This document shows positions 28,030 to 38,314 of a DNA stretch of 64,000 nucleotides, piece after piece (position 1 is the first letter of the stretch; each line of letters begins with the position of its first letter). The notes under the pieces were generated by a model that made no database searches, was not told where the DNA came from, and worked only from the letters and a program-made list of their open reading frames with translations. Source of the stretch: Chitinophagaceae bacterium (lineage in GTDB: Bacteria > Bacteroidota > Bacteroidia > Chitinophagales > Chitinophagaceae); the NCBI GenBank assembly GCA_016720825.1, contig JADKJV010000009.1:62001-126000 (forward strand), in the 5' to 3' direction. Both the position numbers and the translations under genes were made by a program.

Positions 28030-30971
28030 ATGTTAAGATTCCGTCAGCAGTTCATTCTCCTCCTGACAATTCTCTGCTTCGCTGCCACTGCCAGTTCACA
28101 AAGCCAGGATGTTTTTTATGAAAAATACGCTGCCGTCAGCATGGCTGCCCCTGATCCCAAAAAAGCACTGGCGATGGCTAAGGATTTATACAACCAGATG
28201 GAGCAGAATAAGACCTGGCAGACTTACGGGAATTATTATATCATGAAAAACCTTTTCGAAACAACGGTGAAGGATGAGGCACTGGCTAAAAAATGCGGGG
28301 ACAAGGCCACGAAAATCATGAATGAGATGGTGGGGTTAGTCACAACCGACACTTTAACCGGACAATATGAAGGGGATGTATGGGATAAAAAATATTTCCC
28401 GGCTTTATTCAGCACCAAAGACCCTAAAAATGCCATTGATGCAGAAGCCTACCTGAAAACAAATGCTGGTAAACAAAATTATACGAACTACTGCTTCCTG
28501 GGTTATGCCTTTGAAAGAAACGGGGATTATATCAAAGCCAGGGAGTATTATGAAAAAGCCATGCAGCTGCCGGAAGATGATAAAACGAATTACCATTCTT
28601 ACGCGTATTACGCAGGCTTCCTCGCCAGGACGGGCGATTACCTGAAAGCAGAAGAACTGATCAGCCGCATGGAAAAATTGTCGAAAGAAGCCAGTGAATT
28701 CCTGCGGACCGGTTATCACAGTGAAGCCATCGCGGCAAAGTCGGTCTATTTCCTGGCGATTGGCGATTACCAGTCTTATATCAAATCATCCGAAGAACAA
28801 TACAAATTCATGGAGCAGGTGTATGCAACCAACAAGATCCCCTGCCCCAGTTATGACCATATAAATAAAACACTTACCGCATTCGGTTTTGAAATGCTGA
28901 AACAGTATGACCAGGCAGAGATCTTCTGGAAAAAAAGGGATTCCTCTTTTATGGTCTGGTATAACTGTATCCGGACCACTTACCCGAATATGAAAATGGA
29001 TCCGATTTCATTGTATCCGGCTTTTATGGCGAAACGGGGAAAAGTTTCCAAACTGCCAAAGCCCATTGGTTTTTATATCTCAGAAACAGAAAAATATTAT
29101 AACGGTATACGTGACTATGCCGATATCAGCACAAACGTGGAAGAAGCACGCCAGCTGGCTTACCTGGGCAGTCCGCGCTACCCGGCTTTATACCAGCCCA
29201 TCCTGGAAGATATCCGTAAGAACCACAACCTGCGTGAGTCAACAGTTCCGTTTGCTGATTTTGCTTATTTCAGTATGCGTGACAGGAAATGGGAAGATTC
29301 CCGGAAATTGTATAAAGAAATGTTCACGCTGAACCACGACTGGATCAATGATATCATCTTCACATTCGGGGAAAAAGCCTTTGTCACTTATTTCAATGCA
29401 AAGCTCAGGGAAGGGTATAATAATTTCCACAGCCTGGTGAAACTGGCCAAACAGGAACAACCGTCTATTTTTCCTGAACTGGCGGCACAGGGATATGACA
29501 ATCTCCTGCTCACCAAATCCATTTCATTGAGAGGTACGAAAAAAGAAAGGAAGCCTTCCTGAAGAATAATGATCCTGCCATTGAAAAATTATATAACGAC
29601 TGGCTGGTGCAGAAACAATAGCTGATCCGCCAGTATATGAAACTCGATGATTCACCGGTGAAAGATTCGTCCAAATCCCCGGATGCTGAAACGTTGCGAC
29701 GTATGCAGGAAAATGTGGACCGGATGGAGAACGAACTCACCAAAGGCTCAAATGATTTTAAGAAATACCTGCTGATCGAAACCCCTTCCTGGGAATCCGT
29801 AAGGGATAAACTCCGCGAAGGTGAGGCCGCCATAGAAATGGTCAGGTTTAACTGGCGGGATAAAGTGTATCTGAGTGATTCAAGTTATTATGCCGCGTAT
29901 ATCATCCGGCACAACAGCACCGCCCCCGAAGTGGTGTACCTGCCCGACCAGGCCGATGCACTCGACCGGAACTGGTATAAGAATTACAAGAACCTGATCA
30001 GCACCAAAAGACCGGATGCGGAATCGTATAATCATTTCTGGAAACCGATTCACGACAAACTCCAGGGCATCACCCGGGTTTATTTTTCGCCGGATGGTAT
30101 TTATCACCTCATCAATATTTCCACCCTGATGAATCCCGATACCAAACAGTTTGTACTCGATGAAACGGAAATCCATTACACCACTTCTGCCAGCGACCTG
30201 CTGAACAGGCAACCGGCAGCCGGCGATTCCAAACTGGCCGTGTTATTTGGCAGGCCAATGTATAAAACAGGTACGGTTCCGGATGTTCCGGTAACGGGTG
30301 ATAAAACCCGTTCCCTTGTCAGCGGATTCAAGAATAATAATATTGACGACCTCCCGGGCACAGAAACAGAAGTACAGACCATCAAAACAGAACTGGAGCA
30401 ATCTAAAACACCGGTACAATTATTTATCAGGAACGAAGCAACGGAAGATAAAATTTACCAGTTGCATAGTCCGGACATCCTGCACATTGCCACACATGGT
30501 TACTGGTCGCCGGCAGGGAATAATGCCACCGACGGTTACCGTTTATTCAATGCCATGGCCCGTTCGGGTTTGTTGCTGTCGGGCGTAGTGGATTATTATG
30601 CATCGGGCAGTTTCCCGGAAACTTATGATGGTATCCTGACGGCCTATGAAGCCGAGAACCTGGATCTGCAACATACTACGCTGGTGGTTCTATCAGCCTG
30701 CGAAACCAGTCTCGGTTACCTGGATGCGGGTGAAGGTGTGTATGGATTACAAAGGGCATTCCGGGTTGCGGGTGCATCAAGTATCATGACAAGTTTATGG
30801 AAAGTGAATGACCAGGCTACGCGGGATTTCATGATCAGTTTCTATGCGGAGTATATGAAAAGCCATGACCAGGCGAAGGCTTTCAGGGTGGCGCAGCAAA
30901 CGACGAGGGATAAGTGGAAGGAGCCGTATTTCTGGGGGGCTTTTGTATTGACGGGGGAACAAAAGGAATAA
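28030..30971 (+). pseudogene. Secreted TPR-CHAT (caspase-like) protein, frameshift plus in-frame TAG
   Basis: The N-terminal part has a signal peptide (about 1-23) and a long helical TPR array (NYTNYCFLGYAFERNGDYIK and following repeats). The C-terminal 250 residues are a CHAT domain, the bacterial relative of caspase and separase proteases, with the catalytic pair intact: histidine in ILHIATHGYW (about 30480-30500) and cysteine in VVLSACETSLG (about 30690-30715). Two defects separate the halves. The A6 run at 29539-29544 needs a seventh A (GTKKRKEAFLKNNDPA), and in the restored frame a TAG at 29619-29621 interrupts LVQKQ/LIRQYMK, where family logic expects CAG. It may be a decayed gene or carry sequence errors. 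The corrected product would be about 980 residues and exported. Confidence 0.75.
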
Positions 30972-30973
30972 GT

Positions 30974-31184
30974 ATTTTACCACAAAGAACACAAAGATTT
31001 TTTTCGTGTTTGATTGTAATGGACTTTTTTTCTGTGCTTTCCGATTGTTTGAATACCCGAATAGGACACAAAGGAGCAGCTGAAGCTGCTGTACCCTAAA
31101 GATTGTAGTGCAAGGAACTATTGAAACTGTTTGTGAAGCCTTTTGTGAACTTTGTGTATTTCTTTGTGTACTTCGTGGTAAAAA
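30974..31184. repeat. ACCACAAAG-type element with AGCAGCT core, right of CHAT gene
   Basis: Ends are TTACCACAAAGAACACAAAG and CTTTGTGTACTTCGTGGTAA. The core 31067-31105 matches the core of the left element at 35 of 39 positions, including AGCAGCT-GA-AGCTGCT and ACCCTAAAGA. Same orientation as the left copy. Confidence 0.75.
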
Positions 31185-31187
31185 AAA

Positions 31188-33044
31188 CTATTCCCCCAAC
31201 TCAAAACTCACATACAACGTACACCCATTCCCCGGTGCAGATTCAATCCGGAATTGCCCGTTCAACGATTCCGCCCGGCTCATCATATTGATGATACCAA
31301 TTCCGGAGACGGCCGGGTTAGAGGCATCAAACCCTTTTCCGTTATCGCTTAGACGAAGCTGAATTTCCCTGCTCTTTAGCATCAGATCAATCTGCACTTC
31401 AGAAGCGGCAGCGTATTTGATGATATTATTGGTTTGCTCCTGGATAATGCGGAACAAATGGAGTTGCTGTTCTTTATTGAGGAGTTGTTCTATTTCTTCA
31501 TCATAATTAAAGTCAACTGATAAATCCGGCAGCATCCGCAGGCTTTCCACCACATCATGGATACTCTGGTATAATCCCACTGCTTCGAGGTGTGAGCTGC
31601 TGTACATCCGGGAAAGTTTCCGGATTTCCTGTAAGGCCATCAGCTGGTATTCGATGGCTTTATCAATCAGTTCATGGCTTTGTTCGGGAATGCGTTTGGC
31701 ATTATCCATAAACAGTTTGGCACTCATCAGGATCTGGTTCACATTATCATGTAACTCCTGGCTGATGGTGGCTTTCACGGCTTCCTGTCCGCGGATAGAG
31801 GCGCGCGCAATGGCTTTGGTTCTTTCCAGTTGCTCCTGTACTAATTGTTTTTCCAGTTTTTTCTGGGTGGATTGGTCGCGGATGGCACCAATGATCCGGC
31901 TGGCTTTTCCATTGCGGTAAATGATCTGCCCGATATCGAGCAGGTATTTATAACTGCCGTCGGCACATTCAAAGCGGTATTCATCTTCCCACCGGTCGAG
32001 ACCCTGTTCGATGTACTGGTTGACTTTGTTCTTAACCCGGTCGCGGTCATCCGGATGCACTTTGGAGAACCACCAGTCGAGGCCAGACTGGATATTGCCG
32101 GGTGAATAACCGGAGAGTGTGCTGAATGCTTCACTCCGGTAAATATGTTTTGTTTCGAGGTCAAAATCCCAGATAGCATCTGAGGTGACTTTCGCCGCGT
32201 AATAAAAACGCTCGTTGCTCATTCGCAGTTCTTTTTCCGCATTCATGGTTTCGGTAATATCGGTAAAAGAAACCACAACGGCGTAAGGAACGGCTTGCCC
32301 GCGACGGATCAGCGCTTCCGCATTCACCGATAACCAGACAATGATGCCTGAGGGTTTCTGAACGCCCATAACCACATTCCGCTGGGCAATGCCTTCACGG
32401 AGACAGCGGATAGCCGGGAATTGTTCAGGTGGCAGGATGGACCCGTCGGGCTGGATGGCTTTCCAGTCGGGGCTTGCTACTGTTTTACCCAGCATTTCAT
32501 CTTCTGTTAATCCAAGTATATCTGCACCGGCTTTGTTACTGGCTTCAATATATCCCTGGGCATCCATCATGATCACGCCGTTCGACAGCGAATTCATGAG
32601 TTTCTCGTATTTATTTTCAACAACCGCGAATTCCCGTTCCCGGTTTCCGGCAGTGGTTAATTTCTGGATGATAATGATGAATGAAGTCGGTAAACCATCC
32701 GGGTTACGAACGGCAGAAACATGGATGTATAGTTTGTTGGCCTTGCCGGATTCAATATGGTCGGTTGCTTCGCCTGACCAGTGCCCGGCTTCAATAAATG
32801 TTTTATAAAAATCCCGGAGATGACCGCCTGCCCATTCGAGATCCACATAATCGAATAAATAAATTCCTTCCCGGAGGGGGATGGCCTGTAATGATTCGGC
32901 ATCCGGATTCCAGCCGGTAATTCTGAATTGTAAATCGGTTTGTATGATCGCCAGCTCCCAACCGGAGATAACGGGCGCAGTGTGCCTGTAACTAACAGTC
33001 AGCGGTGCCGCAGTACGGGAATGGATAGTCTTTGAGTCAGGCAT
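31188..33044 (-). CDS. Sensor histidine kinase with three PAS domains (NarX/DegS type)
   Basis: 618 residues with no membrane helix, so cytoplasmic. Three PAS domains lie at about 30-135, 145-270 and 280-405; the third shows the WDFDLETKHIYRSEAFSTL core and a PAC tail (IGAIRDQSTQKKLE). The dimerisation helix is of HisKA_3-like type with phospho-acceptor H432 in ISQELHDNVNQ. The ATP-binding domain has QEQTNNIIKYA (N box) and DNGKGFD. No response regulator is adjacent, so its partner is elsewhere. The signal sensed by the PAS domains is unknown. Confidence 0.9.
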   Translation of the reverse strand: MPDSKTIHSRTAAPLTVSYRHTAPVISGWELAIIQTDLQFRITGWNPDAESLQAIPLREGIYLFDYVDLEWAGGHLRDFYKTFIEAGHWSGEATDHIESGKANKLYIHVSAVRNPDGLPTSFIIIIQKLTTAGNREREFAVVENKYEKLMNSLSNGVIMMDAQGYIEASNKAGADILGLTEDEMLGKTVASPDWKAIQPDGSILPPEQFPAIRCLREGIAQRNVVMGVQKPSGIIVWLSVNAEALIRRGQAVPYAVVVSFTDITETMNAEKELRMSNERFYYAAKVTSDAIWDFDLETKHIYRSEAFSTLSGYSPGNIQSGLDWWFSKVHPDDRDRVKNKVNQYIEQGLDRWEDEYRFECADGSYKYLLDIGQIIYRNGKASRIIGAIRDQSTQKKLEKQLVQEQLERTKAIARASIRGQEAVKATISQELHDNVNQILMSAKLFMDNAKRIPEQSHELIDKAIEYQLMALQEIRKLSRMYSSSHLEAVGLYQSIHDVVESLRMLPDLSVDFNYDEEIEQLLNKEQQLHLFRIIQEQTNNIIKYAAASEVQIDLMLKSREIQLRLSDNGKGFDASNPAVSGIGIINMMSRAESLNGQFRIESAPGNGCTLYVSFELGE

Positions 33045-33240
33045 GGATTTTACAGCTTCAATAAATGTTCAACCAGCAATTAAGATAGTATGATTTCCCG
33101 GGATTTACAACACCCCGGGGATATCAATACCTGTTATCAGGACTAACACTTACCGGGACTGCTTGCCAAATCCTATATATTAATTTATCTGCTAATGCAT
33201 TTTTTTCCTCCAAACCCAAAATCCCCTAACTTCGATTTGG

Positions 33241-33264
33241 AATTAGTTGCATAGCTAACTAATT
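33241..33264. promoter_or_regulatory. Palindromic candidate operator upstream of the beta-oxidation gene
   Basis: AATTAGTT (33241-33248) and AACTAATT (33257-33264) form a perfect 8-base inverted repeat around GCATAGCT, 60 bases before the ATG at 33324. Size and placement fit a MarR- or TetR-type dimer site. The regulator is not encoded in the window. The rest of the 279-base gap (33045-33323) holds nothing else recognised. Confidence 0.5.
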
Positions 33265-33323
33265 TTACCAGACCAAATTTTTTACGTGTTCTCCGGTGGT
33301 TACCGGGTTTTTAAATACATATC

Positions 33324-35615
33324 ATGAAACGTATTATTAAGAAAGTCGCAGTACTTGGCAGTGGTGTAATGGGATCCAGGATCGCTTGTCATTTTGCCGG
33401 TATCGGTATTGAAGTGTTATTGCTGGATATTGTTCCCCAGGGACTGGCGGCAGATGCCAAACCAGCTGAGCGGAATAAAATTGTGAATGATGCGCTGACG
33501 GCTGCAGTAAAAAGCAACCCCTCTCCTGTTTACCATAAGGATGTGCTGAAAAAAATCAGCACCGGGAATTTTACAGATGACATGAAAAAAATATCCGGTT
33601 GCGACTGGATTATAGAAGTGGTGGTGGAAAGGCTTGATATCAAAAAACAGGTATTTGAGCAGGTGGAGCAGTTCCGCAAACCGGGTACACTGATTACCTC
33701 TAATACTTCCGGTATTCCTATTCACCTGATGGCGGAAGGACGTTCAGAAGATTTCAAAAAACATTTCTGTGGTACGCACTTTTTCAACCCGCCGCGTTAC
33801 CTCCGTTTACTGGAGATTATTCCCACACCGCATACTGATCCGGAGATTGTTTCCTTCCTGATGGAATACGGCGATCTTTATCTCGGTAAAACAACGGTAT
33901 TGTGTAAAGACACGCCTGCATTTATTGCCAACCGTATTGGTGTGTTTTCCATTATGGCCATTTTCGGGTTGGTAGATAAATTCGGTTTGACGATAGATGA
34001 AGTGGATGCGCTTACCGGACCGATATTAGGCCGTCCGAAATCTGCCACCTTCCGGACTGCTGACGTGGTTGGTATTGACACCCTGGTAAAAGTGGCCAAG
34101 GGCGTTTATGACAATTGCCCGGATGATGAAGCCCGCGCTTCTTTTGTAATTCCCGCCTGGCTGAATAAGATGGTGGAGAATAACTGGCTGGGTGATAAAA
34201 CCGGTCAGGGATTTTTCAAAAAGACCAAAGGTGCCAAGGGTGAAAAAGAAATCCTGACCCTGAATCTCAAAACAGCTGAATATGCAGCAAGGGTAAAACC
34301 CAAATTCGCGAGTCTTGAAGCCGCTAAACCCATTGATGACCTGCACCAGCGTATAAAACTGCTTTGTGCATCACCAGATAAAGCCGGTGAATTCTACCGT
34401 CATTTCCATTACAGCCTGTTCTCCTATATCTCATTCCGCATCCCGGAGATCAGTGATGAAATCTACCGCGTGGATGATGCAATGATGGCTGGTTTCGGCT
34501 GGGAAATCGGCGCCTTTGAAACCTGGGACCTGCTTGGACTGAAAAGGACAGCCAAAGCGATGAAGGAAGCAGGATATGCTTATGCGCCCTGGATTGATAA
34601 AATGCTGGAAGCCGGACATGAGTCTTTCTATAAAATTGAAAGCGGCAAAAAACTTTGTTTTGATCATGCCACTTCCACCTACAAAGCATTACCCGGCGGT
34701 GAAGCATTTATTGTGATGAGCAATTACCAGGATAAAAAAATCTGGAAAAATGCAAGCTGCCATCTATATGATCTTGGAGAGGATGTACTCGGCCTGCAAT
34801 GGTTTACCAAAATGGGCAGCATCGGCGGTGATGTGTTATCAGGTATCCAAACCGCGATTGATAAAGCAGAAAAAAATTACAAAGGGCTGGTGATTGCCAA
34901 TGAAGGCGGCAATTTTTCTGCCGGCGCCAATGTAGGTATGATATTCATGCTGGCCATTGAACAGGAATATGATGAACTGGATATGGCCATCCGTTTATTC
35001 CAGAACACCATGATGCGTGTGCGTTATTCTGCTGTGCCTGTTGTTGTGGCACCGCATGGATTGGCACTCGGTGGTGCCTGTGAAATGAGCCTGCATGCAG
35101 ATAAATGTTGTCCAGCTGCAGAAACATATACAGGTCTCGTTGAACTCGGTGTGGGACTGATCCCCGGTGGCGGTGGCACCAAAGAGTTTGTTTTACGTGC
35201 AGCTGATGAAATGCATGAAGACGAACCAGAAACCATCACGCTGAAAAACCGTTTCCTCAGCATCGCTACTGCCAAAGTAGCTACTTCCGCGCGCGAAGGT
35301 TTCGATCTCGGTGTTTACAGGAAAGGGCTGGATGAAATTGTGATGAACCAGGGCCGGAGAATTTCAGAAGCCCGGAAATCTGTTGTTGAATTATTTGATG
35401 CGGGTTACACAACACCCGTTCAGCGAAAAGATATCAAAGTACTGGGACAGTCAGCCCTTGGTGCCCTCTATGCAGGTATCAACGGCATGTGGCGCGGTAA
35501 CTATGCCACCGACCACGATGCACTGGTAGCCAAAAAGCTGGCCTACGTAATGTGCGGCGGCGATTTAAGTGAGCAAACTTTAGTAACCGAACAATACCTC
35601 CTCGACCTGGAATAG
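33324..35615 (+). CDS. 3-hydroxyacyl-CoA dehydrogenase / enoyl-CoA hydratase fusion
   Basis: 763 residues, FadB/FadN-like, for fatty acid beta-oxidation. Here the dehydrogenase comes first: Rossmann motif VAVLGSGVMGSRIACHFAG, then the HFFNPPRYLRLLEIIPT segment with catalytic histidine and the helical 3HCDH domains. The enoyl-CoA hydratase (crotonase) fold follows, with the oxyanion parts FSAGANVGMIFM and HGLALGGACEMSL and the acid region in LVELGVGLIPGGGGT. Cytoplasmic. The usual partner thiolase is not next to it; a 118-residue unknown gene follows. Probably repressed through the palindrome upstream. Confidence 0.93.
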   Translation: MKRIIKKVAVLGSGVMGSRIACHFAGIGIEVLLLDIVPQGLAADAKPAERNKIVNDALTAAVKSNPSPVYHKDVLKKISTGNFTDDMKKISGCDWIIEVVVERLDIKKQVFEQVEQFRKPGTLITSNTSGIPIHLMAEGRSEDFKKHFCGTHFFNPPRYLRLLEIIPTPHTDPEIVSFLMEYGDLYLGKTTVLCKDTPAFIANRIGVFSIMAIFGLVDKFGLTIDEVDALTGPILGRPKSATFRTADVVGIDTLVKVAKGVYDNCPDDEARASFVIPAWLNKMVENNWLGDKTGQGFFKKTKGAKGEKEILTLNLKTAEYAARVKPKFASLEAAKPIDDLHQRIKLLCASPDKAGEFYRHFHYSLFSYISFRIPEISDEIYRVDDAMMAGFGWEIGAFETWDLLGLKRTAKAMKEAGYAYAPWIDKMLEAGHESFYKIESGKKLCFDHATSTYKALPGGEAFIVMSNYQDKKIWKNASCHLYDLGEDVLGLQWFTKMGSIGGDVLSGIQTAIDKAEKNYKGLVIANEGGNFSAGANVGMIFMLAIEQEYDELDMAIRLFQNTMMRVRYSAVPVVVAPHGLALGGACEMSLHADKCCPAAETYTGLVELGVGLIPGGGGTKEFVLRAADEMHEDEPETITLKNRFLSIATAKVATSAREGFDLGVYRKGLDEIVMNQGRRISEARKSVVELFDAGYTTPVQRKDIKVLGQSALGALYAGINGMWRGNYATDHDALVAKKLAYVMCGGDLSEQTLVTEQYLLDLE

Positions 35616-35650
35616 TATTTTAGTATCTTGTCATTCACAAATCACTCCAT

Positions 35651-36007
35651 ATGCAATTAACCGTAGTAGATTTCGCCAAAGACCGTGTCGTCTATAACCT
35701 CAGCGGCTGCAGCCGTTCTGAACTTGACAACAAAATCAACCTCTTTTTTACTTCCGAGGGATACCGGATTAAATCGGATGGTGGTGAGACCAAGACCTGG
35801 GAGAAAGGCAACCGTGTACTCCGGATCCTGTTTGGGGCTTTTGCCAAATATCACAAACAGGGTATTACGTTAAAACAGGAAGGCGACCTGATTTCTATAA
35901 TGTTGTACCGTGATTCAACGGGTATGTCGGGCGGTGCGATTGGCATGAACCAGGTCCGCAAGGAATTCACCCGGCTGTCAGAAGCTTTCAAAGCCTATTT
36001 TGTTTAA
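35651..36007 (+). CDS. Small cytoplasmic protein of unknown function
   Basis: 118 residues, no signal peptide or membrane helix, with alternating strands and one central helix. GGAIGMNQVRKEFTRLSEAF forms a C-terminal helix. It begins 35 bases after the beta-oxidation gene and ends at a terminator, so it may be the last gene of that transcript. Family not recognised. Confidence 0.65.
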   Translation: MQLTVVDFAKDRVVYNLSGCSRSELDNKINLFFTSEGYRIKSDGGETKTWEKGNRVLRILFGAFAKYHKQGITLKQEGDLISIMLYRDSTGMSGGAIGMNQVRKEFTRLSEAFKAYFV

Positions 36008-36030
36008 TACATTTTACTAACAGATTGATA

Positions 36031-36054
36031 AACCCGGGTCTCCCGGGTTTTTTC
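36031..36054 (+). terminator. Rho-independent terminator
   Basis: AACCCGGG / CCCGGGTT, 8 pairs with a 3-base loop, then a run of T. Ends the 33324-36007 transcript. Confidence 0.85.
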
Positions 36055-36070
36055 ATGCCCCCTTTCTGTC

Positions 36071-36078
36071 TACTTTTG
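36071..36078 (+). promoter_or_regulatory. Candidate -7 box for S9 peptidase
   Basis: TACTTTTG matches TAnnTTTG and lies 20 bases before the ATG at 36098. The -33 box is not evident. Confidence 0.4.
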
Positions 36079-36097
36079 TGACCTGAAATGCCCAGCT

Positions 36098-38314
36098 ATG
36101 AAAAAATTCTTCTTCCTGTTCCTGCTCTGCTCTTTTGTAAATGCTGTTTCTGCACAGGACAAATTACTCACCATGGAAGACGCCATGCTGAAAGCCCGCA
36201 CCACCCTGGCGCCGGAGAACCTGAAACAAATCCAGTTCTTCAGCGGCACAGGTGATTATGTGTACCTGAAAAAAATAGACGGCATGGATACCTGGGTCAG
36301 GGGAAATGGTAAAGAAGAATTCCCGGTACTCACACTCACCCAGCTGAATAATTATTTCAACCAGAAACTACTCGATACGGCTGAACAAATGCCTGCCGTG
36401 CAGTTTGCGGCTACCGGCTGGACTACCACTGTAAAAGGTTTTACAATATCCATTGACCCCACTACCCGACAGTCGAAAATTGTATTGCCCCGTATCCTGA
36501 GTGAGAAAGAAAATATTGACCAGGGCAAGGCCGGCTATGCCGCTTACCTGGAAGACAATAACCTGTTTGTTACCCGTGTAACACCTCCCGGTGTGGCGGT
36601 GAAAGTAACCAAGGATGGTTCAAAGGATATTGTATATGCTTCTTCTGTACACCGCGATGAATTTGGTATCAGCAAAGGCACGTTCTGGAGTAATGCCGGC
36701 ACTAAACTGGCTTATTACAGGATGGACCAGACGATGGTTACTGATTATCCCGTGATTGACTGGTCAGTTCGCCCCGCCAAAGCCAACCTGGTTAAATATC
36801 CCATGGCAGGTGATAAAAGCCACCGGGTAACAGTTGGTGTTTATGATGTGAACACCCAAAAAACAACCTGGCTGAAAACAGGTGAACCTGCTGAACAATA
36901 TCTTACCAATATTGCATGGAGTCCCGATGACAAGTACATTTATATGGCCGTGCTGAACCGCGAGCAAAACCACATGTGGCTGAAACAATTTGATGCAGCT
37001 ACAGGAAATTTTATAAAGACCTTGTTTGAAGAAACAGATGATAAATATGTGGAGCCGCTGGTACCGATGCTGTTTGTGCCAAAATACCCCGGTCTGTTTG
37101 TATGGCAGAGCAACCGGGATGGCTATAACCATTTGTACCTCTACGACAGTAATGGCAAGATGGTGCGCCAGCTCACAAAAGGCAAATGGGAAGTGCTGGA
37201 TGTAAAAGGTTTTGACACCAATGCCGAGAACCTGTATTATGTGGCCAATGCAGAATCTCCTGTGAATAAGGATTTGTATTCCGTGCATGTAAAAACAGGC
37301 ACAATGAAAAGAATCACCGGAGGCAGTTACACACATAACACGATCCTGAGTGATGATAAATCCATGATGCTGGATATTTACAGCAGCACCACTACCCCGC
37401 GGGTGATTGACCTGGTAAATGTAAAAACCAGGAAGACCAGTAACCTGCTGGTGTCGAAAGACCCGCTGGAAGGTTACAGTAAAGGTGAACTCAGTTTATT
37501 TACTTTCGATAATACCAAAGGCAACCAGATCTGGTGCAGGATGTTCAAACCGGCCAATTTCGACAGCACCAAAAAATACCCGGTGATTGTTTATTGGTAT
37601 GGCGGTCCGCATGTACAGCTGATCACCAACAGCTGGAATGGCGGCGCTGGTGATTACTGGTTCCAGTACATGGCAGAAAGAGGTTACCTGGTATTTTCCA
37701 TTGATCCCCGTGGCAGTGATAACCGCGGGAAGGAATTTGAACAATCCATGTTCCGTAAACTGGGTGATGTGCAGATGGATGATATGATGGATGGGGTTCA
37801 TTACCTCTCTGGTCTCAACTACGCCGATACAAGCCGTATGGGATTATTCGGCTGGAGTTTCGGCGGATTCATGACTACTGATTTTGTGCTCAACCATCCG
37901 GGTGTATTCAAAGCAGCTGTTGCCGGTGGTCCGGTAATGGACGGGAAATACTATGAAATCATGTACACCGAACGTTATATGGATACGCCGAAAGAAAATC
38001 CCCTTGGCTATGCAGCTACGGACCTGACCAAACAGGCCGGAAATCTGAAAGATGATTTATTACTGATTCATGGATTGCAGGATCCGGTAGTGGTGCAGCA
38101 GCATTCGGTGAATTTTGTAAAAGCATGTGTTGATAAAGGGATACAGATTGATTATATGATTTATCCCGGCCATGAACACAATGTACTGGGTAAAGACCGC
38201 GCCCACCTGTATCAGAAAGTCAGCAATTTTATTTCTGATAAACTGGAATCCGCAGGGATTCTGATTATTGATTTAGCATGGGAACAGCAGAATACGAATC
38301 CGGTTTATTGGTGA
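36098..38314 (+). CDS. S9 family peptidase, dipeptidyl peptidase IV-like
   Basis: 738 residues with a signal peptide (about 1-19, ending SAQ). A beta-propeller of about 450 residues (for example NIAWSPDDKYIYMAVLNREQ) precedes an alpha/beta hydrolase domain. The triad is serine in GLFGWSFGGFMT, aspartate in LIHGLQDPVV and histidine in IYPGHEHNV. Such enzymes cut X-Pro dipeptides from the N-terminus of peptides in the periplasm. The last 25 residues after FISDKL are not typical of the family and overlap the next gene by 37 bases, which may reflect a small indel near the stop. Confidence 0.9.
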   Translation: MKKFFFLFLLCSFVNAVSAQDKLLTMEDAMLKARTTLAPENLKQIQFFSGTGDYVYLKKIDGMDTWVRGNGKEEFPVLTLTQLNNYFNQKLLDTAEQMPAVQFAATGWTTTVKGFTISIDPTTRQSKIVLPRILSEKENIDQGKAGYAAYLEDNNLFVTRVTPPGVAVKVTKDGSKDIVYASSVHRDEFGISKGTFWSNAGTKLAYYRMDQTMVTDYPVIDWSVRPAKANLVKYPMAGDKSHRVTVGVYDVNTQKTTWLKTGEPAEQYLTNIAWSPDDKYIYMAVLNREQNHMWLKQFDAATGNFIKTLFEETDDKYVEPLVPMLFVPKYPGLFVWQSNRDGYNHLYLYDSNGKMVRQLTKGKWEVLDVKGFDTNAENLYYVANAESPVNKDLYSVHVKTGTMKRITGGSYTHNTILSDDKSMMLDIYSSTTTPRVIDLVNVKTRKTSNLLVSKDPLEGYSKGELSLFTFDNTKGNQIWCRMFKPANFDSTKKYPVIVYWYGGPHVQLITNSWNGGAGDYWFQYMAERGYLVFSIDPRGSDNRGKEFEQSMFRKLGDVQMDDMMDGVHYLSGLNYADTSRMGLFGWSFGGFMTTDFVLNHPGVFKAAVAGGPVMDGKYYEIMYTERYMDTPKENPLGYAATDLTKQAGNLKDDLLLIHGLQDPVVVQQHSVNFVKACVDKGIQIDYMIYPGHEHNVLGKDRAHLYQKVSNFISDKLESAGILIIDLAWEQQNTNPVYW

